A DNA stretch of 64,000 nt from Bin87 sp965116785 (GCA_965116785.1 OZ220731.1:3162001-3226000), one strand, 5' to 3'. Counted from the first letter of the stretch, positions 33,297 to 42,190 are shown. The notes: generated from the sequence alone by a model not told the origin. Program-made: numbers and translations.

Positions 33297-33366
33297 CTTG
33301 TCCGCAATATCAGCGCCATGAAGCGTAGCGATATGAATGCATACCCAGCATGGAGTCTGTCAACTA

Positions 33367-33801
33367 ATGGACGAGCTTGACCTGAAAATCATCGGAATCC
33401 TGCAATCGGACGGGCGTGCGTCCAACGCCAAGATTGCGCGCGCGGTGGGAGTTAGCGAAGGAACCGTAAGACGCCGGCTGCGTCGCCTCATCAAAGAAGA
33501 CATCGTCCATGTGGTGGCAGTCCCCAACCTGGAAAAAATGGGCTACGGCACGACCGCCCTCATCGGTCTGGAAACCGGCCCGGGCAAGTCCGACGCCGTC
33601 GCCGAAAAAATCGCCAACCTCGACGAAGCGCACTATGTCGTCGTCGCCACCGGCCCTTACGACGTATTCGTGTGGACCGCCCTGGAATCAGCCGAAAGTC
33701 TCGGCGATTTCCTGCGCACCCGCATCGGGGTCATCGACGGGGTGCAGAAGACCCAGACCTTCGTCACCCTGTCGACCAAGAAGCGTTTCACCCGGGTGTA
33801 A
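33367..33801 (+). CDS. Lrp/AsnC-family transcriptional regulator
   Basis: This 144-residue protein has an N-terminal HTH, MDELDLKIIGILQSDGRASNAKIARAVGVSEGTVRRRLRRLIKEDIV. The C-terminal RAM domain follows, with HYVVVATGPYDVFVWTALESAESLGDFLRTRIGVIDGVQKTQTFVTL. It is a small-molecule-responsive regulator, classically of amino-acid metabolism, acting as octamers or dimers. ATG 33367 begins the conserved DELDLKII; an upstream ATG (33337) would add ten residues. The strong promoter is at 33268. Target genes cannot be named, but the neighbouring EamA permease is a common target type. Confidence 0.92.
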   Translation: MDELDLKIIGILQSDGRASNAKIARAVGVSEGTVRRRLRRLIKEDIVHVVAVPNLEKMGYGTTALIGLETGPGKSDAVAEKIANLDEAHYVVVATGPYDVFVWTALESAESLGDFLRTRIGVIDGVQKTQTFVTLSTKKRFTRV

Positions 33802-33853
33802 ACCCGCCGCTTACCGAGTGCCGTTACCTGCGCTCCCGGCCGACCCGGCGCGG

Positions 33854-33881
33854 TTGCATTGCATACCCGCCATGCTATAAT
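33854..33881 (+). promoter_or_regulatory. Sigma-70 promoter for the ferredoxin gene
   Basis: TTGCAT (33854-33859) and a perfect TATAAT (33876-33881) are separated by 16 bases. The predicted start near 33888 leaves a leader of about 72 bases before the ferredoxin ATG. Confidence 0.75.
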
Positions 33882-33959
33882 TTCGACACCCGTGAGTTGT
33901 GGCCCGAAGTTCGGTTTGCCACTGTCGACCCACACCACATCACCCGAGGGAATGCCGCT

Positions 33960-34202
33960 ATGACCTACATCATTACCGAGCCATGCGTGGGCGTAAAAGA
34001 CGCCGCGTGTGTCGACGTTTGCCCGGTGGACTGCATCTACACCACCGACGACGATGACATGTATTTCATCAGCCCTGATGAGTGCATCGACTGTGCCGCC
34101 TGCGAACCGGTGTGCCCCGTTACGGCGATTTTTGCGGAGGAAGCCGTACCGTCGATGTACGAGGACTATATCAAGATCAACTACGACTACTTCAGCAAGT
34201 AG
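33960..34202 (+). CDS. fdxA: 7Fe ([3Fe-4S][4Fe-4S]) ferredoxin
   Basis: This 80-residue protein has cysteines at 9, 17, 21, 25, 42, 45, 48 and 52. The spacing matches the seven-iron ferredoxin of Azotobacter: C9, C17 and C52 for the 3Fe-4S cluster, and C21, C42, C45 and C48 for the 4Fe-4S cluster, with C25 free. It carries electrons between dehydrogenases or oxidoreductases in the cytoplasm and could serve the P450 or desaturase, although no direct link exists. Its own promoter (33854) and a strong hairpin (34236) make it a single-gene transcript. Confidence 0.93.
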   Translation: MTYIITEPCVGVKDAACVDVCPVDCIYTTDDDDMYFISPDECIDCAACEPVCPVTAIFAEEAVPSMYEDYIKINYDYFSK

Positions 34203-34235
34203 TCGCCGCGCCGCCCGGCGTACACCGACCCCGTC

Positions 34236-34264
34236 GTGCGCCCGGCGCTTGTTGCCGGGCGCAC
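34236..34264 (+). terminator. 11-bp hairpin after the ferredoxin gene
   Basis: GTGCGCCCGGC (34236-34246) pairs perfectly with GCCGGGCGCAC (34254-34264) across a 7-base loop, then GTTT follows. It lies 34 bases after the ferredoxin stop and before the next gene at 34289. Confidence 0.65.
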
Positions 34265-34288
34265 GTTTAACGGTTCACAGGTTTTCTG

Positions 34289-35116
34289 ATGTCCGCATCC
34301 GACCCGCTGCGATCCGATCGCCCTGAAGTCAACGTTGTCGTCTGCACCGACGAGTACGGTTGCGGGCGCTGGTACCACCGCGGCCGCAACGCCGAGGACG
34401 TACTGGGCGATTTTCGTACCGCCGTAAAACATTTGGGTGATGATCGCGTGCAGGTAACCGAGGCCGGTTGCATTCTCGGTTGCACCTACGGTCCGAGATT
34501 CGACGTCGCCCGCCGTTGGTCCGGCGAAAAAGCGCTGTACGGCTCCATCGCGGGCGAGGCAACCGTCACCCGGCGGGGGCGCGTGCGCTTTGCCGCCATT
34601 CCGGATGACCTGGAACAGGTTCTGTCCGACCACCTGCCTGAGACCGCCGCTTCCATCCACCACCTCGGCGGATCCAACTCCCCCGCCGATGTGGACATGC
34701 TCCGGCGTATCCTGTCGGACTGCAGCCGGGGCATGGCCGATGCCCCCGTCGGGCTGGCCGAGGCCGTGATTATGGTGCACAACCCGGCCGCAACGGTGTC
34801 CATCCCCGCCACGCTGGACAACCTGCAATTCGTGGATGGCAGCGGCAAAGCCAGCGCAACCGAAGACATCGCCGTGCTAACCACTGACGGCGACGGTCAG
34901 GTGGCTCTGCAACTGAGCCGCGTTCGCCAGGTCGAGTTCCTGTACCGGCAACTGCGCAACGGGATGCCCAGCTACTCGATCTGGCTGCGGGACGACGACC
35001 TGGTGACCGTGTATCGCATCTACCTGCGCCGCTCGGAAAACCCGGCCAACAATCCCCTGCGTCATCGGCTCTTCATGGATCTCATTGAACGGTATGGCGA
35101 AAAGGTAACCCTGTAA
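34289..35116 (+). CDS. Protein with N-terminal thioredoxin-fold [2Fe-2S] ferredoxin domain
   Basis: This 275-residue protein has cysteines C19, C25, C61 and C65 (VVVCTDEYGCGRW and EAGCILGCTYGP), the spacing of thioredoxin-like [2Fe-2S] ferredoxins (Shethna type). Residues about 95-140 form a linker. The C-terminal half (LSRVRQVEFLYRQLRNGMPSYSIWL...YRIYL) resembles heme-utilisation ChuX/HutX proteins only loosely, so it is left unnamed. The gene sits between the 7Fe ferredoxin and aconitase, suggesting a role in redox or iron handling; this is inference. The ATG follows the hairpin terminator of the ferredoxin gene. Confidence 0.7.
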   Translation: MSASDPLRSDRPEVNVVVCTDEYGCGRWYHRGRNAEDVLGDFRTAVKHLGDDRVQVTEAGCILGCTYGPRFDVARRWSGEKALYGSIAGEATVTRRGRVRFAAIPDDLEQVLSDHLPETAASIHHLGGSNSPADVDMLRRILSDCSRGMADAPVGLAEAVIMVHNPAATVSIPATLDNLQFVDGSGKASATEDIAVLTTDGDGQVALQLSRVRQVEFLYRQLRNGMPSYSIWLRDDDLVTVYRIYLRRSENPANNPLRHRLFMDLIERYGEKVTL

Positions 35117-35232
35117 CATCTCCCCGGGCCTGGTCGCCTGCCGCGGCGTTCTGCAGCACGGATAACTCACGTGATTGACGACGCGCCGGCGGGCCGATCC
35201 AGCGGGGCTAACCTCGAGGAGGAGCGAACACA

Positions 35233-37515
35233 ATGAGCAATATCGATTCCACTCCGGAATTCGTGCGGGAAACCTACCGCAAAATGGACGAGAAGCTGGC
35301 CCAGGTGCGGAACCGGCTCAACCGGCCGCTTACCATGACCGAGAAGCTGCTGCTGTCGCACCTGGACGACGTCGCCGACGCCGACCTGCGCCCTGGCGAC
35401 AGCTACATCAACCTCCGCCCCGACCGCGTGGCCCACCAGGACGTCACCGGCCAGATGGCGATCCTGCAGTTCATGCAGTCCGGCCGTGACCGCGTCGCCG
35501 TCCCGACCACTGTCCACTGCGACCATCTGGTCCAGGCTCGCGTGGGCGCTTCCTCCGACCTGCAGGATGCCCTCAACGAGAGCAACGAGGTCTATCAGTT
35601 CCTGGAATCCGCAAGCCGGCGTTTCGGCATGGGGTTCTGGAGGCCCGGCTCCGGGATCATCCACCAGGTGGTGCTGGAAAAGTACGCGTTCCCCGGCGCC
35701 CTCATCATTGGCACCGACTCCCACACCGTCAACGGCGGCGGCCTGGGCTCCCTGGCCATCGGCGTGGGCGGCGCGGACGCTGCCGACGTGATGGCCGGCC
35801 TCCCCTGGGAGGTGCGCTATCCCCGCATCATCGGCGTCAAGCTCACCGGCTCCATGAGCGGCTGGACCGCTCCCAAGGACGTCATCATCAAGCTGGCCTA
35901 CGAGCTGACCGTGTCCGGCGGCACCAACGCCATCATCGAGTACTTCGGGCCCGGCGCCGCGTCGATTTCCGCCACCGGCAAGGGCACGATCTGCAACATG
36001 GGCGCCGAGCTGGGCGCCACCGGCGACGTGTTCCCCTACGACGAGCGCATGGCGACATACCTGCGCGCCACCGGCCGCGAAGACTTGGTCGCAATCGCCG
36101 AGGAATACAAGCATCTGCTCCAGTCCGACCCCGAGGTCGAGCAGCAGCCCGAGCAGTTCTACGACCAGATCGTCGAGATCGACCTGTCCACCCTGGAGCC
36201 TCACATCACCGGCCCCCACTCGCCCGACCGCGCGCGCCCGATTTCCGAACTGGCTGCCGAGGTCGAGCGTGAGGGCTTCCCGGCTCGAGTTTCCGTGTCT
36301 CTGGTGGGCAGTTGCACCAACTCCTCCTACGAGGATATGGAACGCTGCGCCGACGTGGCCCGACAAGCCGCCGAGCGGGGCATTTCCGCCGCATCCGGAC
36401 TGCTGGTGACCCCCGGTTCCGAGCAGGTGCGCGCCACCATCGAGCGTGACGGCCAGCAGGCCGCCCTGGAAGCCATCGGAGCCACCGTGCTGGCCAACGC
36501 CTGCGGCCCCTGCATCGGCCAGTGGAACCGGCCGGAGGCCCGCGGCACCGACAACAGCATCGTCACCTCCTACAACCGCAACTTCCCCAGCCGCAACGAC
36601 GGCAACGCGGGAACCATGAACTTCATAGCCAGCCCCGAAATCGCCATCGCGATGGGCCTGGGCGGCAGCCTGTCGTTCAACCCGCTCACCGACCCCCTGG
36701 TGGACGCCAACGGCAACGAGTTCATGCTCCAGCCGCCGACCGAGGCCCCCGAGGTGCCGCCCACGGGCTTCGACCCGGGCGTCGACATGTACGTGGAGCC
36801 GCCGGAAGACGGCAGCGACGTTGAGGTTCGCGTCGACCCCAGCAGCAACCGCTTGCAGGTCCTGGACCCGTGGGCGCCCTGGGATGGCAACGACTTTGAA
36901 GACGTGCCCGTCTTGGTAAAGACCGAGGGCAAGACGACCACCGACTCCATCTCGCCGGCCGGTCCCTGGCTGCGCTTCCGCGGGCACCTGAATAACCTCA
37001 GCGACAACATGTTCCTCGGCGCCAACAACGCCTACACCGATGAAACCGGCACCGGCAAGAACCAGCTCTCCGGCGAGGAGATCATGCCCATACCGGAGAT
37101 CGCCCGCGCGTACAGCGCCCAGGGCATCCGCTGGGTTGCCATCGGCGACGAGAACTACGGCGAGGGCTCCAGCCGGGAGCACGCCGCCCTGTCGCCCCGG
37201 ATGCTGGGCGCCGCGGCCATCATCACCCGCAGCTTCGCTCGCATCCACGAGTCGAACCTCAAGAAGCAGGGGCTCCTGCCTCTCACCTTCGAGGACCCGG
37301 CGGACTGGGATCGCGTGCTGGAGGACGACCGCATGAGCCTGGTCGGTCTTAGCGACCTGGCCCCGGACCGCCCGGTGCAGGCGGTCCTCAAGCATGCCGA
37401 CGGCTCCGAGGAAACGCTCAACCTGCGGCACACGCTGAACGACACCCAGATCGCGTGGTTCCGGGCCGGCAGCGCCATGAACCACATGAAAAACCTGGAG
37501 GGCGCCAGCAGCTAG
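35233..37515 (+). CDS. Aconitate hydratase (mitochondrial-type)
   Basis: This 760-residue protein has the length of the aconitase subfamily close to mitochondrial ACO2. Substrate and cluster blocks are GTDSHTVNGGGLGSLAIGVGG, GSCTNSSYEDM, and NACGPCIGQW; these supply the three cluster-ligating cysteines. The swivel domain holds NYGEGSSREHAALSPRMLGA. It interconverts citrate and isocitrate in the TCA cycle through a [4Fe-4S] cluster. GAGGAGGAG lies just ahead of ATG. The gene is monocistronic, with a hairpin at 37540. The neighbouring iron-sulfur protein genes fit a shared iron-dependent set. Confidence 0.95.
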   Translation: MSNIDSTPEFVRETYRKMDEKLAQVRNRLNRPLTMTEKLLLSHLDDVADADLRPGDSYINLRPDRVAHQDVTGQMAILQFMQSGRDRVAVPTTVHCDHLVQARVGASSDLQDALNESNEVYQFLESASRRFGMGFWRPGSGIIHQVVLEKYAFPGALIIGTDSHTVNGGGLGSLAIGVGGADAADVMAGLPWEVRYPRIIGVKLTGSMSGWTAPKDVIIKLAYELTVSGGTNAIIEYFGPGAASISATGKGTICNMGAELGATGDVFPYDERMATYLRATGREDLVAIAEEYKHLLQSDPEVEQQPEQFYDQIVEIDLSTLEPHITGPHSPDRARPISELAAEVEREGFPARVSVSLVGSCTNSSYEDMERCADVARQAAERGISAASGLLVTPGSEQVRATIERDGQQAALEAIGATVLANACGPCIGQWNRPEARGTDNSIVTSYNRNFPSRNDGNAGTMNFIASPEIAIAMGLGGSLSFNPLTDPLVDANGNEFMLQPPTEAPEVPPTGFDPGVDMYVEPPEDGSDVEVRVDPSSNRLQVLDPWAPWDGNDFEDVPVLVKTEGKTTTDSISPAGPWLRFRGHLNNLSDNMFLGANNAYTDETGTGKNQLSGEEIMPIPEIARAYSAQGIRWVAIGDENYGEGSSREHAALSPRMLGAAAIITRSFARIHESNLKKQGLLPLTFEDPADWDRVLEDDRMSLVGLSDLAPDRPVQAVLKHADGSEETLNLRHTLNDTQIAWFRAGSAMNHMKNLEGASS

Positions 37516-37539
37516 CCCGCTTCATGCTTGGCACCAACT

Positions 37540-37575
37540 CGGGGCGTCTGCGGCAGCGGGCGCCCCGATCTTTGT
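37540..37575 (+). terminator. Hairpin with short T-rich tail after aconitase
   Basis: CGGGGCG (37540-37546) pairs with CGCCCCG (37561-37567), followed by ATCTTTGTT. The loop is 14 bases. It lies 25 bases past the aconitase stop and before the PolX gene. Confidence 0.5.
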
Positions 37576-37637
37576 TCCCCATTGCCACTTCGGAACCATC
37601 CTTGCCCGCCCTCGTTTGCCGGTGGTAAGGTATCCAC

Positions 37638-39437
37638 ATGACCACGCAAATCACCAACGAAGACATCGTCCAGCTGTTCAACAACATGGCCGCCATGCTG
37701 GAGATCAAGGGCGACACCGTCTTCAAGATTCGCGCCTACCAGCGCGCCGCCAACACCATCGAACAGCTCAGTTGGTCGCTGCCCGCGGCGGCTGCCGCCG
37801 GCGACGACCTGAAGAAAATCCCCGGCGTCGGCAAGGCCATCAGCGAGAAGGTCCAGGAGTACGTGGCGACGGGCCGCGTGGTCGCCTACGACCGCCTGGC
37901 CGAAGAGCTCCCGCCCAACGTCCTGGAGATGCTTGAAGTCCCCGGCATGGGACCCAAAACGGTGAAAGCCGCCGTCGACGAGTTGGCCATCGGGTCCGTC
38001 GCCGAACTGGAGCAGGCCGCTTTGGACGGCCGGCTCGAACAGTTGCCCCGGATGGGCAAACGCTCCGTGGCCAACATCCTGCGTCACATCCAGGCCCAGC
38101 GGTCCCGCTCCGACCGCACTCCCCTGGGCATAGCGTCCGAGACCTGCGCCGCCGTGACCGCCCAGATGTTCGACGCCTGCGCCGGCCTGGTGAGCATCAC
38201 CCCGGCCGGTTCGCTGCGCCGCTGGGAGGAGACCATCGGCGACCTCGACCTCATCGCCGTCTCGGAAAATCCGGCCGAAACCGGGCCGGCTCTGGCCGCC
38301 CTGCCCTCCGTCCGCGAGGTCCTGGTCCAGGGCGACGCCAAGACCTCCGTCATCGTCGACCCGGGCATCCAGATTGACCTGCGCATCGGCGAGCCGGACG
38401 CCATGGGGGCGATGCTCCAGTATTTCACCGGCAGCCAACAGCACAACATCCGGCTCCGCGATTACGCCAACCGCCGGGGGTTGTCCCTGAATGAATACGG
38501 CATCACCGTCATCGAGAGCGGCGAGACCGAGCGGTTCCCCGATGAGGAGGCTTTCTACGGTCGTCTCGATTTGCCATGGATACCGCCGGAACTGCGGCGC
38601 GGCGCCGGCGAGTTGGACGCCGCCCGGGACGGCAGCCTGCCCAACCTGGTCACCGAGGCCGACCTTCGGGGCGACCTGCACCTCCACAGCGACTGGAGCG
38701 ACGGCAAGTTCCCCCTGGAGGAGATGGTCGCCGCCGTGGCCGCCATGGGCTACGACTACATGGCGCTCACCGACCATTCCCAGGGCCTGGGCGTCGCCAA
38801 CGGCCTGACGCCGGACCGCCTCGCCCGCCAGGTCGAAATCCTGCGGAGCCTGCAATCCCGATACGACATGACCATCCTCTGCGGCTCCGAGGTGGACATC
38901 CGCGCCGATGGCGCCATGGACTTCCCCGACGAGGTTCTCGGCATGCTGGACTGGGTTATCGCCTCCGTCCACAACGCCATGAGCCAGGACCGCGAGACCA
39001 TGACCAAGCGAATAACGCGCGCCATGGAGAACCCCTACGTCACCATTATCGGCCATGCCTCCACGCGGTTGCTCGGCCGACGCGACCCGGTTGAGTTCGA
39101 CATCGAGGCGCTGCTGCAAACCGCCCGCGACACCGGCACGGCCATGGAAATCAACGCCGCGCCGGAGCGTCTCGACCTCAAGGACACCCACGCGGCCCGC
39201 GCCCGCGAGCTGGGAGTTCCGCTGGTGATCAACACCGACTCGCACCACGTTGACGGTCTGACGAACCGCACCTTTGGGGTGGCCGTGGCCCGTCGCGCCT
39301 GGTGCGGACCGCAGCACGTCCTGAACACCTATCCGACGAGCGAGTTTCTGGCGTGGCTCCGAGCTCCGAAAGGGCAGCGAACCGAACGATTCGCGGCCAT
39401 GGCAGAGACTCGAGGCGTCGCGGCATCCCGACCATGA
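37638..39437 (+). CDS. polX: DNA polymerase X family with C-terminal PHP exonuclease (PolX)
   Basis: This 599-residue protein begins with helix-hairpin-helix DNA-binding segments (LKKIPGVGKAISEKV, LEVPGMGPKTVKAA). A family-X nucleotidyltransferase centre follows (GSLRRWEETIGDLDLIAVS), with catalytic Asp residues in GDLDLI. The C-terminal PHP domain starts DLHLHSDWSDGKF and includes LTDHSQGLGVANG, CGSEVDIRADG and VINTDSHHVDGL, giving the 3'-5' exonuclease or AP-endonuclease metal site. Bacterial PolX fills gaps in base-excision repair and trims 3' ends. The start has a weak AAGG. Its stop overlaps the next gene's start by four bases (ATGA). Confidence 0.95.
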   Translation: MTTQITNEDIVQLFNNMAAMLEIKGDTVFKIRAYQRAANTIEQLSWSLPAAAAAGDDLKKIPGVGKAISEKVQEYVATGRVVAYDRLAEELPPNVLEMLEVPGMGPKTVKAAVDELAIGSVAELEQAALDGRLEQLPRMGKRSVANILRHIQAQRSRSDRTPLGIASETCAAVTAQMFDACAGLVSITPAGSLRRWEETIGDLDLIAVSENPAETGPALAALPSVREVLVQGDAKTSVIVDPGIQIDLRIGEPDAMGAMLQYFTGSQQHNIRLRDYANRRGLSLNEYGITVIESGETERFPDEEAFYGRLDLPWIPPELRRGAGELDAARDGSLPNLVTEADLRGDLHLHSDWSDGKFPLEEMVAAVAAMGYDYMALTDHSQGLGVANGLTPDRLARQVEILRSLQSRYDMTILCGSEVDIRADGAMDFPDEVLGMLDWVIASVHNAMSQDRETMTKRITRAMENPYVTIIGHASTRLLGRRDPVEFDIEALLQTARDTGTAMEINAAPERLDLKDTHAARARELGVPLVINTDSHHVDGLTNRTFGVAVARRAWCGPQHVLNTYPTSEFLAWLRAPKGQRTERFAAMAETRGVAASRP

Positions 39438-40225
39438 CCTTCACGGTGGACGACACCGGCGTCGCAGTCATTTCGCCGGCCCCTGGCGAGGGCGATTCCC
39501 TCCCAGCGTATGACCACGTCATCGAGCGGCTGCGCTCGCGCGCCGGCATCGCCGAACCGTGGCACATTGCGCTGCTGGACGCCATTGGTCGCTGGAGTCT
39601 CCCCCACGAGGAGCTTTGGGGTCGGGATTGGCGCTACGTCATCGGCGGCGAGGCGCTGGACTGGCTCACTCTGGCCCATCGCCTCTGCCTTTCCATCCCT
39701 GACGCCGTCCCACCCGACGAGTTGGAAGCCCTGTTGTTCTATGGGCGTCTGCCCGAGGACATCGACCCGGAACGTTTCCGGCAGCTGATCGGGCCCTATC
39801 GTTACACCGCTCACCTGAATTTCTGGTACGGCGTGGTGGTTGAAGAGGCTTTGCAACTGGTGACGGAAGACTCCATCCGCAAGAGCCGGCTGGCCCGATG
39901 CTACGGCGACAGCGACGACGTTGTTGAAGACGCCTACCGCCACCTTTATGGCGAAACCCGCGACAAACTCGTCCCCGAGTTCCTTGCCGACGCCGGTGGG
40001 ACCTGGGGTTACGATCTTGAGGATCTTTCCCTGGTCGCGTGGCAGGAATTCACCTACTGGCTGTTCAAGCGTCGCATCCGCAAATGGCACCCGGCCCGCG
40101 TTGCCAGCGATACCCGGCGCGGTCTGGAGCGACTCCGCGAGTTGCGTGCCGACGATAATGCGGCCGATCCGGGGCACCTCATCATGAACCCCGCCGACCT
40201 GCCCGCGCTGCAAAGAACAAAATAG
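39434..40225 (+). CDS. Uncharacterised protein coupled to PolX
   Basis: This 263-residue protein starts at an ATG that overlaps the polX stop (ATGA). It is soluble and helical, with no signal peptide. Conserved-looking parts are AEPWHIALLDAIGRWSLPHEEL, GEALDWLTLAHRL, LNFWYGVVVEEALQLVTEDS and QEFTYWLFKRRIRKWHP. No known family is recognised. Translational coupling to PolX suggests a DNA-repair-related or regulatory role, but no catalytic motif is visible. A clean Rho-independent terminator follows directly at 40224. Confidence 0.75.
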   Translation: MTFTVDDTGVAVISPAPGEGDSLPAYDHVIERLRSRAGIAEPWHIALLDAIGRWSLPHEELWGRDWRYVIGGEALDWLTLAHRLCLSIPDAVPPDELEALLFYGRLPEDIDPERFRQLIGPYRYTAHLNFWYGVVVEEALQLVTEDSIRKSRLARCYGDSDDVVEDAYRHLYGETRDKLVPEFLADAGGTWGYDLEDLSLVAWQEFTYWLFKRRIRKWHPARVASDTRRGLERLRELRADDNAADPGHLIMNPADLPALQRTK

Positions 40226-40254
40226 GGGCGACAACCGTCGCCCCTGAATTTTTT
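40224..40254 (+). terminator. Rho-independent terminator of the polX operon
   Basis: AGGGGCGAC (40224-40232) pairs with GTCGCCCCT (40237-40245) across the loop AACC, then GAAT with a run of T (40249-40254). The stem begins inside the stop codon of the upstream gene. Confidence 0.85.
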
Positions 40255-40276
40255 CGACGCTGCGCGGTGGGTTCGG

Positions 40277-41377
40277 CTACAGGCCGTACACCTTGCGGTA
40301 GCTCAGGCTCATCCGCTTGCGTTCCGTGTCGATGCTCAGGATCTGCACCTTGATCAGCTGCCCCTGGTAGACGATCTCCCGAGGGTGCTCCATCCGGCGA
40401 GCCGACAGCTCGGAGATGTGGACCAAGCCCTCGACCCAGTCTTCCAGCTTTACGAACGCGCCAAAGTCCATCAGGCGGGTGACTGTTCCATCCACGATGT
40501 CGCCAACGTGATAGCGCTCTGGCACAGTGTCCCAGGGCTCCGGCTGGGTCCGCTTGAGGCTCAGCGAGATCTTGCTGTTCTCACGGTCGACGCGCAGCAC
40601 CTTGAGGGTCAGGTTGTCACCCACGCTGACCACTTCCTCAGGTGACTTGATCATCGCCCAGGAAAGTTCGGAGATGGGTACCAGCCCCTCCGCGTCGCCC
40701 AGGTCGACAAAGGCGCCGAAACCGCGCATCGACCGGACTGTACCCTGGACGATCTGGCCTTCCTGCAACTCTTCCAGCAGGCGCTCCTTGGCTGCGTTTC
40801 GCAACTGCCGCCAGATCCGCCGCTCGGTCAGCACCAGTTTCTCGCGCTGGGCGTCCAGCTCGAGGATGTTGAACCGGGCGTCCTCGCCAATCCTGGCGTC
40901 CAGGTGTTCAATGCGGCCTTCTTTCGGCACGGGCGCCATCTGGGAGAAAGGAACGAAGCCGCGAACGCCTTCCCAGTCGACCACCAGGCCGCCCTTGTTA
41001 TGCTGCACCACCTTGGCTGACAGCTCGGAGTCCTGCTTGTGCAGTTCGATCAGGTCTTCCCAGACCTGCTTTTCCTGCGCCTGGTCGTAGGAGAATACGG
41101 CCATTCCACCCGGGCCGCGATTGTTCAGGTGAATGACAATCACGTTGGAGCCGGGCTGCATCTGTTCTCGTTTCTCGTCGGTAAGTGTTCGCATCTCCTG
41201 TGGGGGGACGATGCCCTCGGTCTTGAGGCCGGCGCTGATGACCATACCCTCGTCATCGATGCGCACTATCTCGCCGGTCACCAGGTCGCCTCTCCGGTAT
41301 TCCCTCGGCGAAAACGCCGATTCCGGGAGTTGGGACATGTCGGTGACTTCGACTACGTTCGGGTCCTGGGCTACCAT
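40277..41377 (-). CDS. rpsA: S1 RNA-binding-repeat protein (ribosomal protein S1-like)
   Basis: This 366-residue protein has four S1 (OB-fold) repeats at about 30-97, 110-180, 195-265 and 283-353. Each ends with the typical GxVxxxxxFGAFVxL...GLVHISELS...V.V.VLxID.ExxRISLSxK pattern; repeats 3 and 4 are the clearest (GTVRSMRGFGAFVDLGDAEG, GTVTRLMDFGAFVKLEDWVEG). Four-repeat S1 proteins replace the six-repeat E. coli form in many phyla and bind mRNA on the 30S subunit. AAGGAG lies ahead of ATG 41377. A consensus-like promoter is at 41486-41514 on the minus strand. Classification as true S1 is from the family pattern. Confidence 0.9.
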   Translation of the reverse strand: MVAQDPNVVEVTDMSQLPESAFSPREYRRGDLVTGEIVRIDDEGMVISAGLKTEGIVPPQEMRTLTDEKREQMQPGSNVIVIHLNNRGPGGMAVFSYDQAQEKQVWEDLIELHKQDSELSAKVVQHNKGGLVVDWEGVRGFVPFSQMAPVPKEGRIEHLDARIGEDARFNILELDAQREKLVLTERRIWRQLRNAAKERLLEELQEGQIVQGTVRSMRGFGAFVDLGDAEGLVPISELSWAMIKSPEEVVSVGDNLTLKVLRVDRENSKISLSLKRTQPEPWDTVPERYHVGDIVDGTVTRLMDFGAFVKLEDWVEGLVHISELSARRMEHPREIVYQGQLIKVQILSIDTERKRMSLSYRKVYGL

Positions 41378-41485
41378 CAGTTAAGCTGCTCCTTACTCTT
41401 GCTTACGGCCGATTGGCGCGGCCGCACAGGTCGAGCAGGTACTTCGTTCTCGCTTGGATCACTTTCCCTACAATTCGCCTGCCTA

Positions 41486-41514
41486 ATAATACTTATACCG
41501 CAGGCAAATTGCAA
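41486..41514 (-). promoter_or_regulatory. Sigma-70 promoter for the S1 gene
   Basis: On the minus strand, TTGCAA (41509-41514) and TATTAT (41486-41491) are separated by 17 bases. A leader of about 100 bases separates it from the S1 start codon, which could hold post-transcriptional control of S1, but no structure was identified. Confidence 0.65.
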
Positions 41515-41730
41515 CCGCTCAATGGGGCACGCCCCGCATGCCGCGTTTCGCCTCTGCCCTGAGCACGAAATGAACGGATGAGTCTGGATACGCGCAGAGC
41601 TCCACAGGATCGATGCCGGCCGGTCCACAATACCTGCATTCCGCCGTACCGCGCGCCACCACCGAGCGCCGTACCATGGTCGATGGTCGCCGGCGCGACC
41701 AAACCAAGTGCGCTGGACGAGCAGACTCAA

Positions 41731-41759
41731 TTGACACGGTTGGTACGTCAGTCTATGAT
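41731..41759 (+). promoter_or_regulatory. Consensus sigma-70 promoter of the tRNA gene
   Basis: TTGACA (41731-41736) and TATGAT (41754-41759) are separated by 17 bases. Transcription should start about six bases before the mature tRNA 5' end at 41773. Confidence 0.8.
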
Positions 41760-41772
41760 TAAAGTCCGTTCA

Positions 41773-41849
41773 GCCGAGGTAGCTCAGCCTGGTAGAGCAC
41801 GGCACTGAAAATGCCGGTGTCGGTGGTTCGAATCCGCCCCTCGGCACCA
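41773..41849 (+). tRNA. tRNA-Phe (GAA)
   Basis: The cloverleaf is complete. The acceptor stem GCCGAGG/CCTCGGC is perfect (7 bp). The anticodon stem CGGCA/TGCCG encloses the loop CTGAAAA with anticodon GAA. The T-stem GGTGG/CCGCC encloses TTCGAAT, and the D-arm is GCTC/GAGC. CCA is encoded at 41847-41849. It has its own promoter (41731) and terminator (41864). Its 3' end borders the accessory region that follows, a common integration site. Confidence 0.97.
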
Positions 41850-41863
41850 TTTTCTCAATAACC

Positions 41864-41916
41864 GGGCGGTTCGTGCTTGTTTCCAGTATCAACAAGCGGC
41901 GAACCGCCCCTTTTTT
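41864..41916 (+). terminator. Rho-independent terminator of the tRNA gene
   Basis: GGGCGGTTCG pairs with CGAACCGCCC, and inside it GCTTGTT pairs with AACAAGC, followed by TTTTTT (41911-41916). Confidence 0.9.
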
Positions 41917-42190
41917 GGCTCCGACGTGGGACGATTGTGGGACAAACCTACACTACCCCACCGGGTCGGACACGACTGTACGGCATCAAACCGCACACAG
42001 AGACCAGTGATCTGACGACCGATTTCTAGCGAACCATTTCCGGGAACGCAGACCCAACCGGGTCAGGTCTGTCCCACATAGGGCCGGATGTGGGACGGTC
42101 AGTTGGTGGCGTGGCCCTCGCTCAACGCGTGACGGGTCTGAGCATGACCACGCAGAGCGGTTTACCCCATGACCGCCGCTACGCGGCTAC
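41917..42190. other. Intergenic stretch behind tRNA-Phe
   Basis: No gene is supported. TGTGGGAC or close variants recur near 41927, 41936 and 42088 and the complementary GTCCCACAT near 42071, so short direct and inverted copies exist. These could be integrase arm-type sites or simple repeats. No integrase gene is present. It marks the left side of the accessory island. Confidence 0.35.

Noticed and set aside
35167..37485. Antisense open frame of about 772 codons over aconitase
   Set aside because: It mirrors the high-GC third-position bias of the aconitase gene and has no recognisable domain.
41917..42190. Short TGTGGGAC repeats as a CRISPR or attachment array
   Set aside because: Only a few copies with irregular spacing; no spacer structure and no integrase.
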